Below, one piece after another: positions 25,551 through 35,106 of a DNA stretch of 64,000 bases. Below the pieces are notes generated by a model. That model ran no database searches. It was not told where the DNA came from and worked only from the letters and a program-made list of their open reading frames with translations. Within the stretch, counting starts at the first letter, position 1, and each line of letters starts with the position of its first letter. The stretch is from Methanobacteriota archaeon (lineage in GTDB: Archaea > Halobacteriota > Methanomicrobia > Methanomicrobiales > Methanoculleaceae), in NCBI GenBank assembly GCA_016841955.1, contig JAENYE010000001.1, positions 186,001-250,000 on the forward strand, read 5' to 3'. The translations under genes and the position numbers were made by a program.

Positions 25551-26126
25551 TCACCGCAGAGTCTCCAGGAACGCTTCCACTGCTTCCCATTCCGCACCCT
25601 TCCGCAGGATACGCCGGGCGGTCAGGTCCACCACCGTGCTCGGCGTCCCGGGGAGTTGCCCGCCGTCGACCAGGTAGTCGTGGGGGACCGAGACCTCATC
25701 GGGCCGGGTCGGCGGGATATCGTCCGACATATTCGCGCTGGTGGCCGTGATGGGGGCATCGAGCCGGGCGATGATCGCGAGCGCGACCTCGTTGTCGGGC
25801 CACCGGATGCCGACAAGACCGGTGCCGCCCGTGAGGACCGCCGGCAGGCACGACTTCGCCGGGAGGATCACCGTCACCGGGCCGGGCAGGAACCGCTCGA
25901 TGAAGGCCCGTGCGGCGTCGTCCACCACCGCGATGGCGGCGAGCATCTCCATATCCGAGACGGCAACCGATATCGGTTTCCCGACCGGCCGGTTCTTGGC
26001 TTCGTACACCCGCATCACCGCATCCTCCGAGAGGGCGTCCGCCCCGAGGCCGTAGACCGTCTCGGTGGGATAGACGACGAGTCCGTCCCTCTGCAGCACC
26101 CTGACAGCCATATCGATGGAATTCAT
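25551..26126 (-). CDS. sua5: threonylcarbamoyl-AMP synthase (Sua5/YrdC)
   Basis: A protein of 191 residues making threonylcarbamoyl-AMP from threonine, bicarbonate and ATP, the first step of tRNA t6A37 synthesis; KEOPS then transfers the group. The N-terminal KxR/SxN-type site is seen as VYPTETVYGLGADA and KNRPVGKPISVAV, and ITATSANMSDDIP is the conserved SAN motif. The Sua5 C-terminal extension is absent, so this is the YrdC-length form. I chose ATG 26126, one base after the upstream stop, over 26144. Pcc1 of the same pathway lies at 34071. Confidence 0.9.
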   Translation of the reverse strand: MNSIDMAVRVLQRDGLVVYPTETVYGLGADALSEDAVMRVYEAKNRPVGKPISVAVSDMEMLAAIAVVDDAARAFIERFLPGPVTVILPAKSCLPAVLTGGTGLVGIRWPDNEVALAIIARLDAPITATSANMSDDIPPTRPDEVSVPHDYLVDGGQLPGTPSTVVDLTARRILRKGAEWEAVEAFLETLR

Positions 26127-26127
26127 A

Positions 26128-26805
26128 TCAGAATTCACGCCCACGCACGCGGTTGATATCGAAGACCGCCTTGCCGCTGACGTGCATCACGGCAAAGACC
26201 CCGGCCTGGATGGGGTCGGTCACGACCAGGTCGGCATGCTGCTGGACGCTCCCGGCCATCTTGAGGGCGATCACCGGGATGCCCGCCTCCCGGACCCGGT
26301 CCACCGCCCGCGAGATTTCGCCGCCCATCAGCGACCCGGCGAGCACCAGGATGGACGCCCGGGGAAGCCGGGCCACCGCATCCACGGCGAGCGCGAGGGT
26401 CTTCTCGCCGACGAGGGGAATCGTGTCCACCGATATCCGCTCGCCGCGGATGTTGTGGCGGTCCGCCTCGTTCACAGCGCCGAGCGCCACCTGGGCCACC
26501 TGCGCACCTCCGCCGATGATGATCACCCTTGAGCCGAATATCCGCGAGAACGGCGGGTAGATGGTGACGTCGACGACGGACGGCACCCTTGCTAAGTCGG
26601 CGATGAGCTCCGGGTGGTTCCCGCACTCCTCGAACTCGAAGTAGAGGTAAGCCTTCCCGGTGTTCGGGCCGTCGGTGATGATCGACTGCTGGATCATCTG
26701 GATGTTGGCCCGGTAATCCGCCATCACCGTGGCCACGTCGCGTAGCACGCCGGCCCTGTTCTCGGTGATGATACTCAGGGCATACATATCGGTATCGGTG
26801 GTCAT
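26128..26805 (-). CDS. ACT-domain/DUF5612 protein
   Basis: A protein of 225 residues. The first ~80 form an ACT domain (ALSIITENRAGVLRDVATVM), a small-molecule-binding regulatory fold. The remainder is the DUF5612 type, with a glycine-rich RVIIIGGGAQVAQVALG resembling a nucleotide-binding loop. It is conserved in methanogens and probably has a regulatory role in amino-acid metabolism, but no ligand is known. It directly precedes sua5 on the minus strand with no gap. Confidence 0.8.
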   Translation of the reverse strand: MTTDTDMYALSIITENRAGVLRDVATVMADYRANIQMIQQSIITDGPNTGKAYLYFEFEECGNHPELIADLARVPSVVDVTIYPPFSRIFGSRVIIIGGGAQVAQVALGAVNEADRHNIRGERISVDTIPLVGEKTLALAVDAVARLPRASILVLAGSLMGGEISRAVDRVREAGIPVIALKMAGSVQQHADLVVTDPIQAGVFAVMHVSGKAVFDINRVRGREF

Positions 26806-26906
26806 GACCCTCCCCGGCCGGAGATCCGAATGTCCTCCGATCGTTTCACGAACAGGGAATTTTTCGTCATATCCGCGTTAATTGATAGATTTTGGTTTCA
26901 TAAGGG

Positions 26907-27983
26907 TTATAGGTTTTCGGTGGGATCCCCGCCGCTCCTCTCCCTCGCGGCAAGAGCGGCCGCGAGGAGACCGAGGGGGATGTTGAGGAAGTAGAGGATC
27001 AGCCGCCAGAGCACGACGAGGAGACCGAGGAGATAGGTGGGCACGATCCGGCGATAAAGCGTGGCAGCGCCAAGCTCCGCGATCCCGGCCGAGCCCGGGA
27101 CGAGCGGAACGGCTGCGATCATCTGGAGAACCCCCTGGAAGAGGAACGACTCCGGGAGGGACGGCGGCAGCCCGAGAGCGACGAGCAGCGCCGATGCCGT
27201 GGAGAAGAAGAAGACCCAGTCAAGGATGCTGAGCAGGAGCGCGCCGCCGACGGCCCGGCGGCCGGCCCTCGCAAACCGGGAAGAACCTGCAGCAAAGGTC
27301 TCGAACTCGCGCTCGATCCTCTCCGCGAGGGGTCCCGCACCCTCCGCACCCGGGCAGAACCGGAGCCAGCGCCGGCTCCGGCCGCACCGGTAGAGCACCC
27401 GGACGGCAACGCTGCCGAGCACCCGCTTCGTGAAAGACGGGCGGCGGACCAGGACGACGAGCGTGAGCAGGAGGACGAGGACGAGAAGGAGGAAGGCCGC
27501 CACGGGGTAGAAGACGGTGGCGGCAAGGTAACTCCAGAGGTGCCGGACGGCGAGAAGGGCGGCGAGGGTGAGGGAGACGAAGACGGCGAGGTCGAGCACC
27601 CGCTCCGTGACGACGACGGCGACGGCGTCCCCGACGGCGAGCCCGGAACGCGAGAGCCGGTGGATCCGGACGGGCTCGCCGCCCACCTGGCCGGGGGTGA
27701 TCGACCCGGCGAAGAGCGAGAGGAACTGAGTGACCGTGAGACTCCGGAACGGCACGGTGTAGCCGAGACCGCGGCAGAGAACCCCGATCCGCGCCACCCG
27801 GCAGAGGATCGATCCGGCCCGGAGCCCGAGGGCGAGGAGGAGAGCGGCGATGCCGACCTCCCCGAGGTAGGCCCGTGTCTCGGGGGTGAAGGTCGTTGCG
27901 AACAATCCAGTGAGAGCCGCGCCGCTGATGAGGAGCGAGAGCGCGATCCAGCGCCGGCTCCTCATGTCCGTTTCTCTCCCCAC
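26907..27983 (-). CDS. flippase-like membrane protein (UPF0104/LPG_synthase_TM)
   Basis: A protein of 358 residues with about eight hydrophobic helices and the family signature GSITPGQVGGEPVRIHRL, followed by VVVTERVLDL. This is the LPG_synthase_TM/UPF0104 family, whose archaeal member AglD is linked to protein glycosylation. It probably moves or modifies a lipid-linked substrate in the membrane. Met7 is an alternative start. It ends ~100 bases from the ACT gene and faces away from the MFS gene. Confidence 0.85.
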   Translation of the reverse strand: MGRETDMRSRRWIALSLLISGAALTGLFATTFTPETRAYLGEVGIAALLLALGLRAGSILCRVARIGVLCRGLGYTVPFRSLTVTQFLSLFAGSITPGQVGGEPVRIHRLSRSGLAVGDAVAVVVTERVLDLAVFVSLTLAALLAVRHLWSYLAATVFYPVAAFLLLVLVLLLTLVVLVRRPSFTKRVLGSVAVRVLYRCGRSRRWLRFCPGAEGAGPLAERIEREFETFAAGSSRFARAGRRAVGGALLLSILDWVFFFSTASALLVALGLPPSLPESFLFQGVLQMIAAVPLVPGSAGIAELGAATLYRRIVPTYLLGLLVVLWRLILYFLNIPLGLLAAALAARERSGGDPTENL

Positions 27984-28211
27984 AGAACGCTCGTCCCGTT
28001 TAGCACCACGGCAGGTAGGTATCGCTCATCACGATTACATCTTCCCCCGGAGCGGGGTTCGGGAGTCCTCCTGATCCGACGACCCGGAAGGCATCGCCGC
28101 AGGAGCACCCGTCAGGCCGGCGAGGGTCCGGAACGCGGGAGAGCGCTCTCCGGGGGCAGGGCACCGCCGTTCGAGAGGCCTTATGGGCGATGAGCAATAG
28201 ATCTCCCTTCC

Positions 28212-29390
28212 ATGGATGGCAAACACCGGGCGGCCTACACCGTGATCGTCCTCTTTGGTGTAGTGAGCCTTTTCGGCGATATCATCTACGAAGGGGCGCG
28301 GAGCGTCTCCGGGCCGTACCTCTACCTCCTCGGCGCCGGTGCCCTCGCCGTCGGCGTGGTCGCGGGCCTCGGCGAGTTCCTCGGCTACGCCCTCCGCCTG
28401 GTTTCCGGGTACCTGGCCGACACCACGCGGCACTACTGGGCGATCACGTTCATCGGCTACGGGATGCTCGCCGCGGTCCCGCTCCTCGTGCTCGCCGGAT
28501 CCTGGGAGGGCGCCGCGCTTCTCCTCGTCCTCGAACGGATGGGGAAGGGCATCCGGGTGCCCGCACGGGACGCTATCCTCGCGAACGCCACGACGACAGT
28601 CGGGCGGGGCTGGGGGTTTGCCGTGCACGAAGCCCTCGACCAGGTCGGGGCGATCATCGGGCCGCTGATCTTCACCGCCGTCTTCCTCGCGCAGGGAGAC
28701 TACCGGAACGGGTTTGCCCTCCTCGCCATCCCGTTCGCGCTGATGATCCTCGCTCTCCTCTTCGCCCGGCACCGGGCACCCGAACCGGCGTCGCTTGAGG
28801 GAGGCGGCCCCGCCTCCAGGGTAACCACCCTCCCGGGCTCCTTGCTCCCCTACGGCGCCTTCACCGCGCTCACCATGGCCGGGTTCGCGGCGTTCCCGGT
28901 CATCGCCTATCACTTCGCCATCACCGGCACGGTCTCCGAAGCAGAGATCCCACTCTTCTACGCCGTCGCCATGGGCGTCGACGCCGTCGCGGCTCTCGCG
29001 ATCGGCCGGGCATATGACCGGTTCGGGCTCGTCACCCTCCTCTCCGTGCCGCTCCTCGCGATTGGCATCCCCATCCTCGCATTCGGGACGGATTACGTCC
29101 TCGCATTTGCCGCCGTGGTGCTCTGGGGCGCGGCGATGGGTGCGCAGGAGACAATCCTCCGCGCCGCCGTCGCGGACTATACCCATATCAGCAAGCGCGG
29201 GACGGCCTACGGGATATTCAATACCATCTACGGGGCGGCCTGGTTCGCCGGAAGCGCCTTCATCGGCTGGGCCTACACGGTCGCCGTCCCGCTCGTCGTC
29301 GGATTCCTGGTAGTGATGCAGGCCGGGGCGCTCTTCGCGTTCGCCTGGGTGAGGCACGGGTTTGCCGCACCGGCGCGACCCGGAGTATAA
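28212..29390 (+). CDS. MFS transporter
   Basis: A protein of 392 residues with about twelve hydrophobic helices in two halves of six. The stretch GDIIYEGARSVSGPYLYLLG and the loop RMGKGIRVPARDAIL are typical of an archaeal and bacterial MFS subgroup close to the YfkF/RDD-like permeases. The substrate is unknown, and efflux of small molecules is the usual guess. The start is ATG 28212. It is divergent from the flippase-like gene, with 228 bases between them for promoters. Confidence 0.85.
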   Translation: MDGKHRAAYTVIVLFGVVSLFGDIIYEGARSVSGPYLYLLGAGALAVGVVAGLGEFLGYALRLVSGYLADTTRHYWAITFIGYGMLAAVPLLVLAGSWEGAALLLVLERMGKGIRVPARDAILANATTTVGRGWGFAVHEALDQVGAIIGPLIFTAVFLAQGDYRNGFALLAIPFALMILALLFARHRAPEPASLEGGGPASRVTTLPGSLLPYGAFTALTMAGFAAFPVIAYHFAITGTVSEAEIPLFYAVAMGVDAVAALAIGRAYDRFGLVTLLSVPLLAIGIPILAFGTDYVLAFAAVVLWGAAMGAQETILRAAVADYTHISKRGTAYGIFNTIYGAAWFAGSAFIGWAYTVAVPLVVGFLVVMQAGALFAFAWVRHGFAAPARPGV

Positions 29391-29424
29391 AAAAGGTGGG
29401 GACCGCCGGATGAGTATCCGGTAG

Positions 29425-29613
29425 TGTCGAAGGGGCAAGGGTCCCGGCGTCACCGGGAAGCCAGCGTGCGCGTTCTACTCCGGCATCCTCCGGGCGCTCT
29501 TCTCCCGCCACTACGGGCGGCCGGCGACGGCGGTCGAGACCCGGTGCTACTCGATGAGGTTCGACCACTGCCGGTTTGAGGTGGTGCCGGGGGAGGGCGG
29601 GGGACGGGTGTAA
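29425..29613 (+). pseudogene. 3' remnant of a V4R-domain gene
   Basis: A frame of 62 codons without a start, following a stop at 29422. From 29446 it reads VTGKPACAFYSGILRALFSRHYGR, then VETRCYSMRFDHCRFEVVPG, which is the C-terminal end of the V4R (4-vinyl reductase-like) small-ligand-binding domain of archaeal regulators and sensors. The rest of the gene is missing, and the segment directly abuts the MFS gene. A deletion remnant is likely. Confidence 0.6.
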
Positions 29614-29760
29614 CGGCGCCGGGTGATGCCCGGACGGCTCAAGAGACCCGCAGGCGTCGTCTGCGCGGGTGCCGTTGTGCGGCGAAAAAACGCTGAACGT
29701 GCCCGCAGAAGGAACAGTTCCGGAACAACCAGATAAAATGCGCGAAAATCGGAATGCCGA

Positions 29761-29831
29761 TGCGATAGCCGGGAATCGAACCCGGGCTAGAGGCTTGGGA
29801 AGCCCCTGTCCTACCGCTAGACTACTATCGC
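29761..29831 (-). tRNA. tRNA-Gly (CCC)
   Basis: A complete cloverleaf. The acceptor stem GCGATAG pairs with CTATCGC, followed by discriminator A. The anticodon stem GGGGC/GCCTC, with one G-T pair, holds the loop TTCCCAA with anticodon CCC. The T arm contains GGGTTCGATTCCC. No CCA is encoded. It lies between the V4R remnant and a histidine kinase gene. Confidence 0.95.
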
Positions 29832-29876
29832 ACTGGTACCAGTACATGTTGGCCCGTGAGCAGATAAATATTCGGC

Positions 29877-32171
29877 TCACCCACTCCCTGCCGCCGGAAG
29901 GCAACGCGGCAGGGTGAACGTGACGGCGGCCCCCTCCCCCGGGTTGCCGGGGATCCGATCGCCTGCCCTGACGCTCCCCCCGTAGCGCTCCACAAGCATC
30001 CTGACGATGAAGAGGCCGAGACCCTTCCCGCTCTTCTTCGTCGCCCCACGCTGGTTGCGCTCGAACAGGCGCGGCTTGAGGTCGTCGGGGATCCCGGGGC
30101 CGGTGTCGGCAACCGTCACCGCAACCCTGCCCTCCCCCTCCTCCCTGACGCTGATGGTAATCTCGACGGCCGGCCCGCCGAACTTGATGGCGTTGCCGAT
30201 CAGGTTTGCAAAGACCTCGCTGATGAGATCATCGGCGAGGACCGCTGCATCAGCTCCGTCATAGACGATGCGGGCATCCGTGTGGTAGCTGCAGATCCCC
30301 CGGATCACCGGCTCAAGTCTCACCAGCTCGAGTTCGCCTGATCCGGATTTGAGCTTGCGAAGCGTCAGGACGTTCCGGATGATCTCGTTGCTCTGGTAGA
30401 CGGCCGCAAGCGACTTTCCGACGAGCACCCCGTCCGACTCGGCGGCGGACTCGAGAAACATCTGCAGATAGCCCATTGCTGCCGTGTTCGCGTTGTTGAT
30501 GTCGTGGGTGAGGATGTCCACATAAAGGTTGACCTCGGCGGCCGCGGCATTCGCCTCCTCAAGGTAGCGGTTGGCAGATGCGAGCGCCGCCTCCAGATCC
30601 TCCTGGAGCATCCCCTTCACGACCGCGTTGCCGAGTTCTTTGCCTATGGCAAAAAGGATCCCGCGCTCGCCCCGCGTGATCGTCTTCCTGACCCTGCTCC
30701 CGACCCCGATCCACCCCACCGGGCCGTCATCGCCGGGGATGGGCACCACGGCGAGAACCCGGACCCCGGACCCGGGATACTTCGCGGGGAAATCCTCGAT
30801 GCAGTGCACCGCGCCGGCCCGAACAAAGTCCAGATAGAAGGGATCGTCCCGGCGCACCACTGCCGGCAGGGTCCCGCCCGTCCCTTCCTGGGCACGAAGG
30901 ACCGCCGTATCGCTCCCGGGACGCATCAGGTAGACCGCCCCGTGATCGAACCCGAGCAGGGCGACGATCTTTGCGAGCGAGACCCGGAGAAGGTCTTCCA
31001 GCCCGTGGGATGCAGCCGCGGCAGCGACGACCTCGTTGACGACCGAGAGGCGCAGATACTCTTCCCGCATCGCCTCTTCCGCCTGACGCCGTTCGGTGAT
31101 ATCCCGGAGGGAGAGGACCAGCCGTCCCGGGGCGGCACCGTCCTGCGCGAAGCGGATGATCGAGATCTCCGCAGGCCATTCGGTACCGTCGAGCCTGAGA
31201 AACGTGCACTCTCCCGACGCAGGCCCCTCACCGCGCAGGGCCAGTTTCCGGTAAGCCCGGGCGGCCTCCCGGTCTCTTTCGGCAATCAGGTCGTACGGGT
31301 TCCGCCCGACCAGATCCTCCCGTCCGGTCCCGCCGAAGAGCCGGACCGCGGCCGTATTCGCCTCCACGACCCGCCTGCCCGGGTCGGTGAGGAGGATCCC
31401 GACGTCGGTGGTGTTGAGGATGACCCGGAGCGTCTCCTCAGAACGACGGAGCCGGTTCTCCATCTGCTTCAGTTCCGCTGTCCCGGTGACCGCCACGCAG
31501 CCCTCTCGTCGGCCGGGGAGAAGGCTTGCCGAGAGGAGCACCGGGCAGGGCGTCCCGTCCCTGGCGGCGAGGTTGCAGTCCAGGCCTTCGATCCTGCCCT
31601 CCTCGAGGGCTCCGGCAAGTCCGGGATAGCCTGGCCAGATCGCGGGCACCTCCGGGAACGGAACCTCACATTCGGAATACCCGAGCATTGCGGAGCACTC
31701 CCGGTTCATCTCCCCGATCTTCCCCGTATCAGGCGAGAAGAGAAAGATTCCCGCTCCGGATGTCTCGAAGATCCCCCGGTACCGGCTCTCCCGCGCCTGC
31801 AGGCTGCCGGAAAGATTCGATACGACGACGGCAACAACGAAGAACATCGCAATACGAAGCAGGGCGTTTGCAATCTCCAATCCGTTGCCGGGGGAGAAGA
31901 AAAATACCTCCGCGAGGTAGCAGGCGGCAAGCGCACCGGCAAACGCAACACCGCGCTCCGGATAACGATAGGCCGCAAGGATGATCGGGATATAGAAGAG
32001 ATGGGAGAAGACGATGAATATTCCAGTGGAGAGACAGAATGTTGTGGCGCCGAACGCGATGAGGGTAGAGACAGCGATGCCAAAGATGAGAAGGCGCTCC
32101 CTTGTGAACGCGTCAGAGAAATGGTGTTCCGGGTGCCCTTCCTTCACGCATTGGAAGTCGCTGCGAACCAT
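29877..32171 (-). CDS. membrane PAS/GAF histidine kinase
   Basis: A sensor kinase of 764 residues. A membrane region of about five helices (roughly residues 30-140) is followed by two PAS domains (YRGIFETSGAGIFLF and RVILNTTDVGILLTDP) and a GAF domain (LLGFDHGAVYLM). The phosphoacceptor region DILTHDINNANTA follows, then the ATPase domain with LIGNAIKFGG, DTGPGIPDD and GKGLGLFIV. It would autophosphorylate on the His of LTHDINN. No response regulator is adjacent. The open frame extends 47 codons upstream, but MVRSDFQ at 32171 is the likelier start. Confidence 0.88.
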   Translation of the reverse strand: MVRSDFQCVKEGHPEHHFSDAFTRERLLIFGIAVSTLIAFGATTFCLSTGIFIVFSHLFYIPIILAAYRYPERGVAFAGALAACYLAEVFFFSPGNGLEIANALLRIAMFFVVAVVVSNLSGSLQARESRYRGIFETSGAGIFLFSPDTGKIGEMNRECSAMLGYSECEVPFPEVPAIWPGYPGLAGALEEGRIEGLDCNLAARDGTPCPVLLSASLLPGRREGCVAVTGTAELKQMENRLRRSEETLRVILNTTDVGILLTDPGRRVVEANTAAVRLFGGTGREDLVGRNPYDLIAERDREAARAYRKLALRGEGPASGECTFLRLDGTEWPAEISIIRFAQDGAAPGRLVLSLRDITERRQAEEAMREEYLRLSVVNEVVAAAAASHGLEDLLRVSLAKIVALLGFDHGAVYLMRPGSDTAVLRAQEGTGGTLPAVVRRDDPFYLDFVRAGAVHCIEDFPAKYPGSGVRVLAVVPIPGDDGPVGWIGVGSRVRKTITRGERGILFAIGKELGNAVVKGMLQEDLEAALASANRYLEEANAAAAEVNLYVDILTHDINNANTAAMGYLQMFLESAAESDGVLVGKSLAAVYQSNEIIRNVLTLRKLKSGSGELELVRLEPVIRGICSYHTDARIVYDGADAAVLADDLISEVFANLIGNAIKFGGPAVEITISVREEGEGRVAVTVADTGPGIPDDLKPRLFERNQRGATKKSGKGLGLFIVRMLVERYGGSVRAGDRIPGNPGEGAAVTFTLPRCLPAAGSG

Positions 32172-32379
32172 AATAAATCCCCACGAATTGCTTCCCGCTC
32201 CGGAACAGGGGACCCGCCCGATACTCTTAAGACGCTTCCCGGAGAATATGATGCAGCACGATATGTGCTGGCTATGGTAAGTCCGACGTGCTCCCGGAAG
32301 CACTGCCCGCAAGGGCTCGGGATTACAGAGATTAGTCAGTTAAAGGACTCTTTTCTGGACTTAGCATAGTATATCTAAC

Positions 32380-32386
32380 GGAGGTG
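32380..32386 (+). promoter_or_regulatory. ribosome-binding site deciding the S15 start
   Basis: GGAGGTG ends one base before ATG 32388, too close to use, but five bases before ATG 32392, which begins the normal S15 N-terminus. The site therefore selects 32392. Confidence 0.6.
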
Positions 32387-32391
32387 TATGA

Positions 32392-32850
32392 ATGGCAAGA
32401 ATGTACGCTCGGCGCCGCGGAACCAGCAGTTCCGTCCGACCCTACCGGAAGGAAGCACCTGAGTGGTCCAACACGGACGTAGCGGAGATCGAGAAGATCA
32501 TCGTCGATCTCCGCAAAGACGGCATGTCGACCAGCCAGATCGGCCTTGCGCTGCGGGACAGGTACGCCGTCCCCGACGTCAAGCTCGTCACCGGCAAGCG
32601 CGTGAACGAGATCCTCCGCGAGAAGGGCCTTGAATCCGAGATCCCCGAAGATCTCCGGAACCTGATGCAGAAGGCGCTCGGGATAAGGAAGCACCTTGCG
32701 GAGAACAAGAAGGACGTGCACAACACCCGGCAGCTGCAGATTGCCGAGTCCAAGGTACGCAGACTGGTCAAGTACTACGTCAGGTCCGGACGGATGCCGA
32801 AAGGCTGGACTTACAAACCGGAGACTGCGGAGATCCTGCTTACCCGCTGA
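32392..32850 (+). CDS. rps15: 30S ribosomal protein S15
   Basis: A protein of 152 residues of the archaeal/eukaryotic S15 (uS15) form, with the N-terminal extension MARMYARRRGTSSS and the core helices (IGLALRDRYAVPDVK, RKHLAENKKDVHNTR, RLVKYYVRSGRMPKGW). It binds 16S rRNA and helps assemble the small-subunit platform. It leads the cluster S15-RecJ-Pcc1-S1e, an arrangement familiar from archaeal genomes. The gap to the next gene is six bases. Confidence 0.97.
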   Translation: MARMYARRRGTSSSVRPYRKEAPEWSNTDVAEIEKIIVDLRKDGMSTSQIGLALRDRYAVPDVKLVTGKRVNEILREKGLESEIPEDLRNLMQKALGIRKHLAENKKDVHNTRQLQIAESKVRRLVKYYVRSGRMPKGWTYKPETAEILLTR

Positions 32851-32856
32851 TGATCC

Positions 32857-34074
32857 ATGTCGCTTGACGCCGCTGCTGCAAGCCTGGCCGACCACCTGCT
32901 AAAGCAGGAGTTTGTGGAGGTGCTGGCGCACCACGATGCGGACGGTATAGCCGCCGCATCCATCCTCTGCCACGCCATGTTCCGCAAGGGCGGACGGTTC
33001 CGGCTGAGGATCCGCTCAGGCATCACCACGGCCGACCTCCCCGGCGACGGCAGCGTACTCCTCTGCGACTTCGGATCGGCACTCTCGGACCTCCCCGGCG
33101 ACGTGATGGTGGTGGACCACCACCTGCCCCACTTCGAGGGCGACTACCACGTCAACCCGCATCTCGCCGGGATCGACGGCGACCGGAGCCTCTCGGCGGC
33201 CGGTGCGGCCTACCTCGTCGCCCAGCGCATGGGGGACAACCGGGACCTCGCGGGGCTCGCGCTCCTCGGGATCATCGGGGACGGCCAGGCCCTCGAGGGG
33301 CCGAACCGGGAGATCACGAGCGAGGGCATCGCGAACGGGTTCATCGCACCCCGCCGCGGCCTCCGCCTCCCGGGGAGGGGCCTCATCGAGCAGCTCGCGC
33401 TCGCCGTCAACCCCTACCTCGCCGGGTTCTCGGGCGTTCCCGATACCGCCCGGGCACTGGTCGCGCAGGTCACCGACGAGGACGACGTGGACATCGAGTC
33501 CCTCCTCTCCCGGGTCGTCCTTGCGGCCGCCCCGAAAACATCGCTCTCCGCGCTCTGCGGGATCTGGGGGACCACCTACAGCCTCGGCCGGGAGGTGATC
33601 GACGAGGCCGCGAACCTCGCCGCCGTCGTCGACGCCTGCGGCAAGGCCGGGTCCGGAGACATCGGCGCATCGCTCTGCCTCCGCTCGACCCACGCGCTCC
33701 AGGAAGCCTGGGAGATCACCGCCAGCTACCGGCAGGCGGTCATCGCCGGGATCCGCGGGGCGCGCCGTCTCGACGAGCGTGTCGCCCTCTTTGCGGTGGA
33801 CGACGGAGGGGTAGCAAGCGACGTCGCGGACGCGCTCGCAAACGACCTCGTCCAGAGCGGCCCGGTCTTCGTCATCGGAGAGAGCGGGGACCGTTACGCC
33901 GTATCGGCACGCTGCCCGCCGGGCATCGACCTCGATCTCGAGGCGCTGATGCGGAGGCTCGCGGAGGCGTGCGGCGGCCAGGGCGGCGGACATCGCCGGA
34001 GGGCCGGCGCCCGGATCGGCGCCGACCAGGTGGACCGGTTCAGGCAGGAACTCCTGGAGGCGATACCCGCATGA
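32857..34074 (+). CDS. recJ: archaeal RecJ-like DHH exonuclease
   Basis: A protein of 405 residues of the DHH phosphoesterase superfamily. HHDADGIAAASIL gives the first metal motif, VLLCDFG the second and MVVDHHLPHF the DHH. GIIGDGQALEG follows. The C-terminal DHHA1-type region ends in GGQGGGHRRRAGARI, with the expected GGGH substrate motif. Archaeal relatives (GAN/RecJ) degrade single-stranded DNA or RNA and associate with the replisome. It sits six bases after S15 and overlaps the Pcc1 start by ATGA. Confidence 0.9.
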   Translation: MSLDAAAASLADHLLKQEFVEVLAHHDADGIAAASILCHAMFRKGGRFRLRIRSGITTADLPGDGSVLLCDFGSALSDLPGDVMVVDHHLPHFEGDYHVNPHLAGIDGDRSLSAAGAAYLVAQRMGDNRDLAGLALLGIIGDGQALEGPNREITSEGIANGFIAPRRGLRLPGRGLIEQLALAVNPYLAGFSGVPDTARALVAQVTDEDDVDIESLLSRVVLAAAPKTSLSALCGIWGTTYSLGREVIDEAANLAAVVDACGKAGSGDIGASLCLRSTHALQEAWEITASYRQAVIAGIRGARRLDERVALFAVDDGGVASDVADALANDLVQSGPVFVIGESGDRYAVSARCPPGIDLDLEALMRRLAEACGGQGGGHRRRAGARIGADQVDRFRQELLEAIPA

Positions 34075-34295
34075 TCCGGATCGAGGGCACCATCGAGACG
34101 CCGCACAGCCGTCCCGGATGCGTTGCGGCGGCACTCGAGCCCGACAACCTCACCCTGATCAGGACCTGCCCGGTCGAGGGAGGGGTGCGGGCCGAGATCG
34201 ACGGGACCAGGCTCCGGTCGATCATCGCTTCGGTGGACGACTACCTCATGAACCTGGCGATAGCGGAAGATATATGCACCTCTGCCTCACGGTGA
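34071..34295 (+). CDS. pcc1: KEOPS subunit Pcc1
   Basis: A protein of 74 residues matching archaeal Pcc1, with IRIEGTIETPHSRPGCVAAALEPDN at the N-terminus and RLRSIIASVDDYLMNLAIAE at the C-terminal helix. Pcc1 dimerises and bridges the Kae1 subunits of the KEOPS complex, which makes t6A in tRNA using the product of Sua5 (25551-26126). Its ATG overlaps the RecJ stop by four bases, so the two are translationally coupled. Confidence 0.88.
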   Translation: MIRIEGTIETPHSRPGCVAAALEPDNLTLIRTCPVEGGVRAEIDGTRLRSIIASVDDYLMNLAIAEDICTSASR

Positions 34296-34378
34296 CGGCA
34301 GAGAGGATCGAGGAGTTCCAGAGTGAATTCAGGCTCCAATGGGATTGAAAAATCGACATAACAGAGAGAAGTGATACC

Positions 34379-34972
34379 ATGGCAAGGAAGAAACAGGTTG
34401 GAAGAAGGCTGGAAGGCTGGAAGGCCAAGAAGTGGTACCGTGTCTACGTACCCGACGCCTTCGGCAAAGCTGAGATCGGCGACGCCATCTCGGCCGACCC
34501 CGAGAACATGGTCGGCCGCATCATGACCGCGACGCTCGGCGAAGTTGTGCAGGACTACTCGAAGTCCCACATCAAGATGAGGTTCAAGATCAACAACGTG
34601 GCCGGCGACGCCGCGTACACCGAGTTCGTCGGGCACGAAGTGACCCGGGACTACCTCCGGTCGATGGTCAAGCGGCGGGCATCCCGCATCGACACCATCC
34701 ACCCGGTCGTCAGCAAGGACAAGAAACTCCTCCGGGTGACGGTCGTCTGTCTCACCCTATCGAGGGCCGATCAGAGTCAGGTCCACGCCGTACGGCAGGC
34801 GATCTCGCAGGCCCTCTCCGCCCGGGCGGCGGAAAGCGACTTTGAGACCCTGGTCAAGGATATCGTCTCCGGCGACATGGCCCGGGATGTCTTCAAGGTC
34901 GTAAAGACGATCTACCCGATCCGTCGGGTCGAGATCACCAAGTCCAAACTTGAGCAGGTCGCGGCCGTATAA
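34379..34972 (+). CDS. rps3ae: 30S ribosomal protein S1e (S3Ae)
   Basis: A protein of 197 residues of the archaeal/eukaryotic S1e family. It has a Lys-rich N-terminus (ARKKQVGRRLEGWKAKKWY), then VYVPDAFGKAEIG and TLGEVVQDYSKSHIKMRF, all conserved. It belongs to the small-subunit platform. AGAGAGAAG precedes ATG 34379. It closes the S15-RecJ-Pcc1-S1e cluster, with an 83-base gap before it. Confidence 0.96.
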   Translation: MARKKQVGRRLEGWKAKKWYRVYVPDAFGKAEIGDAISADPENMVGRIMTATLGEVVQDYSKSHIKMRFKINNVAGDAAYTEFVGHEVTRDYLRSMVKRRASRIDTIHPVVSKDKKLLRVTVVCLTLSRADQSQVHAVRQAISQALSARAAESDFETLVKDIVSGDMARDVFKVVKTIYPIRRVEITKSKLEQVAAV

Positions 34973-35106
34973 GGCCGGCTGCTCACCCCGCTTTTACCGT
35001 TTTTTGTATCTTCACCGATCCCACGATCCCGGTGGCGGAGACGACACAAAGGGTATATGCCCTATGACCGGATATACCTCCGCCGGAGCGTGGCAAGGAG
35101 GTGATC

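Noticed and set aside
24582-26156. Long plus-strand frame over the nucleotidyltransferase and sua5
   Set aside because: Shadow of two well-recognised minus-strand genes; no motif on the plus strand.
28035-29453. Long minus-strand open frame over the MFS gene
   Set aside because: Extremely charged, low-complexity sequence without family resemblance; the plus strand is an intact membrane transporter.
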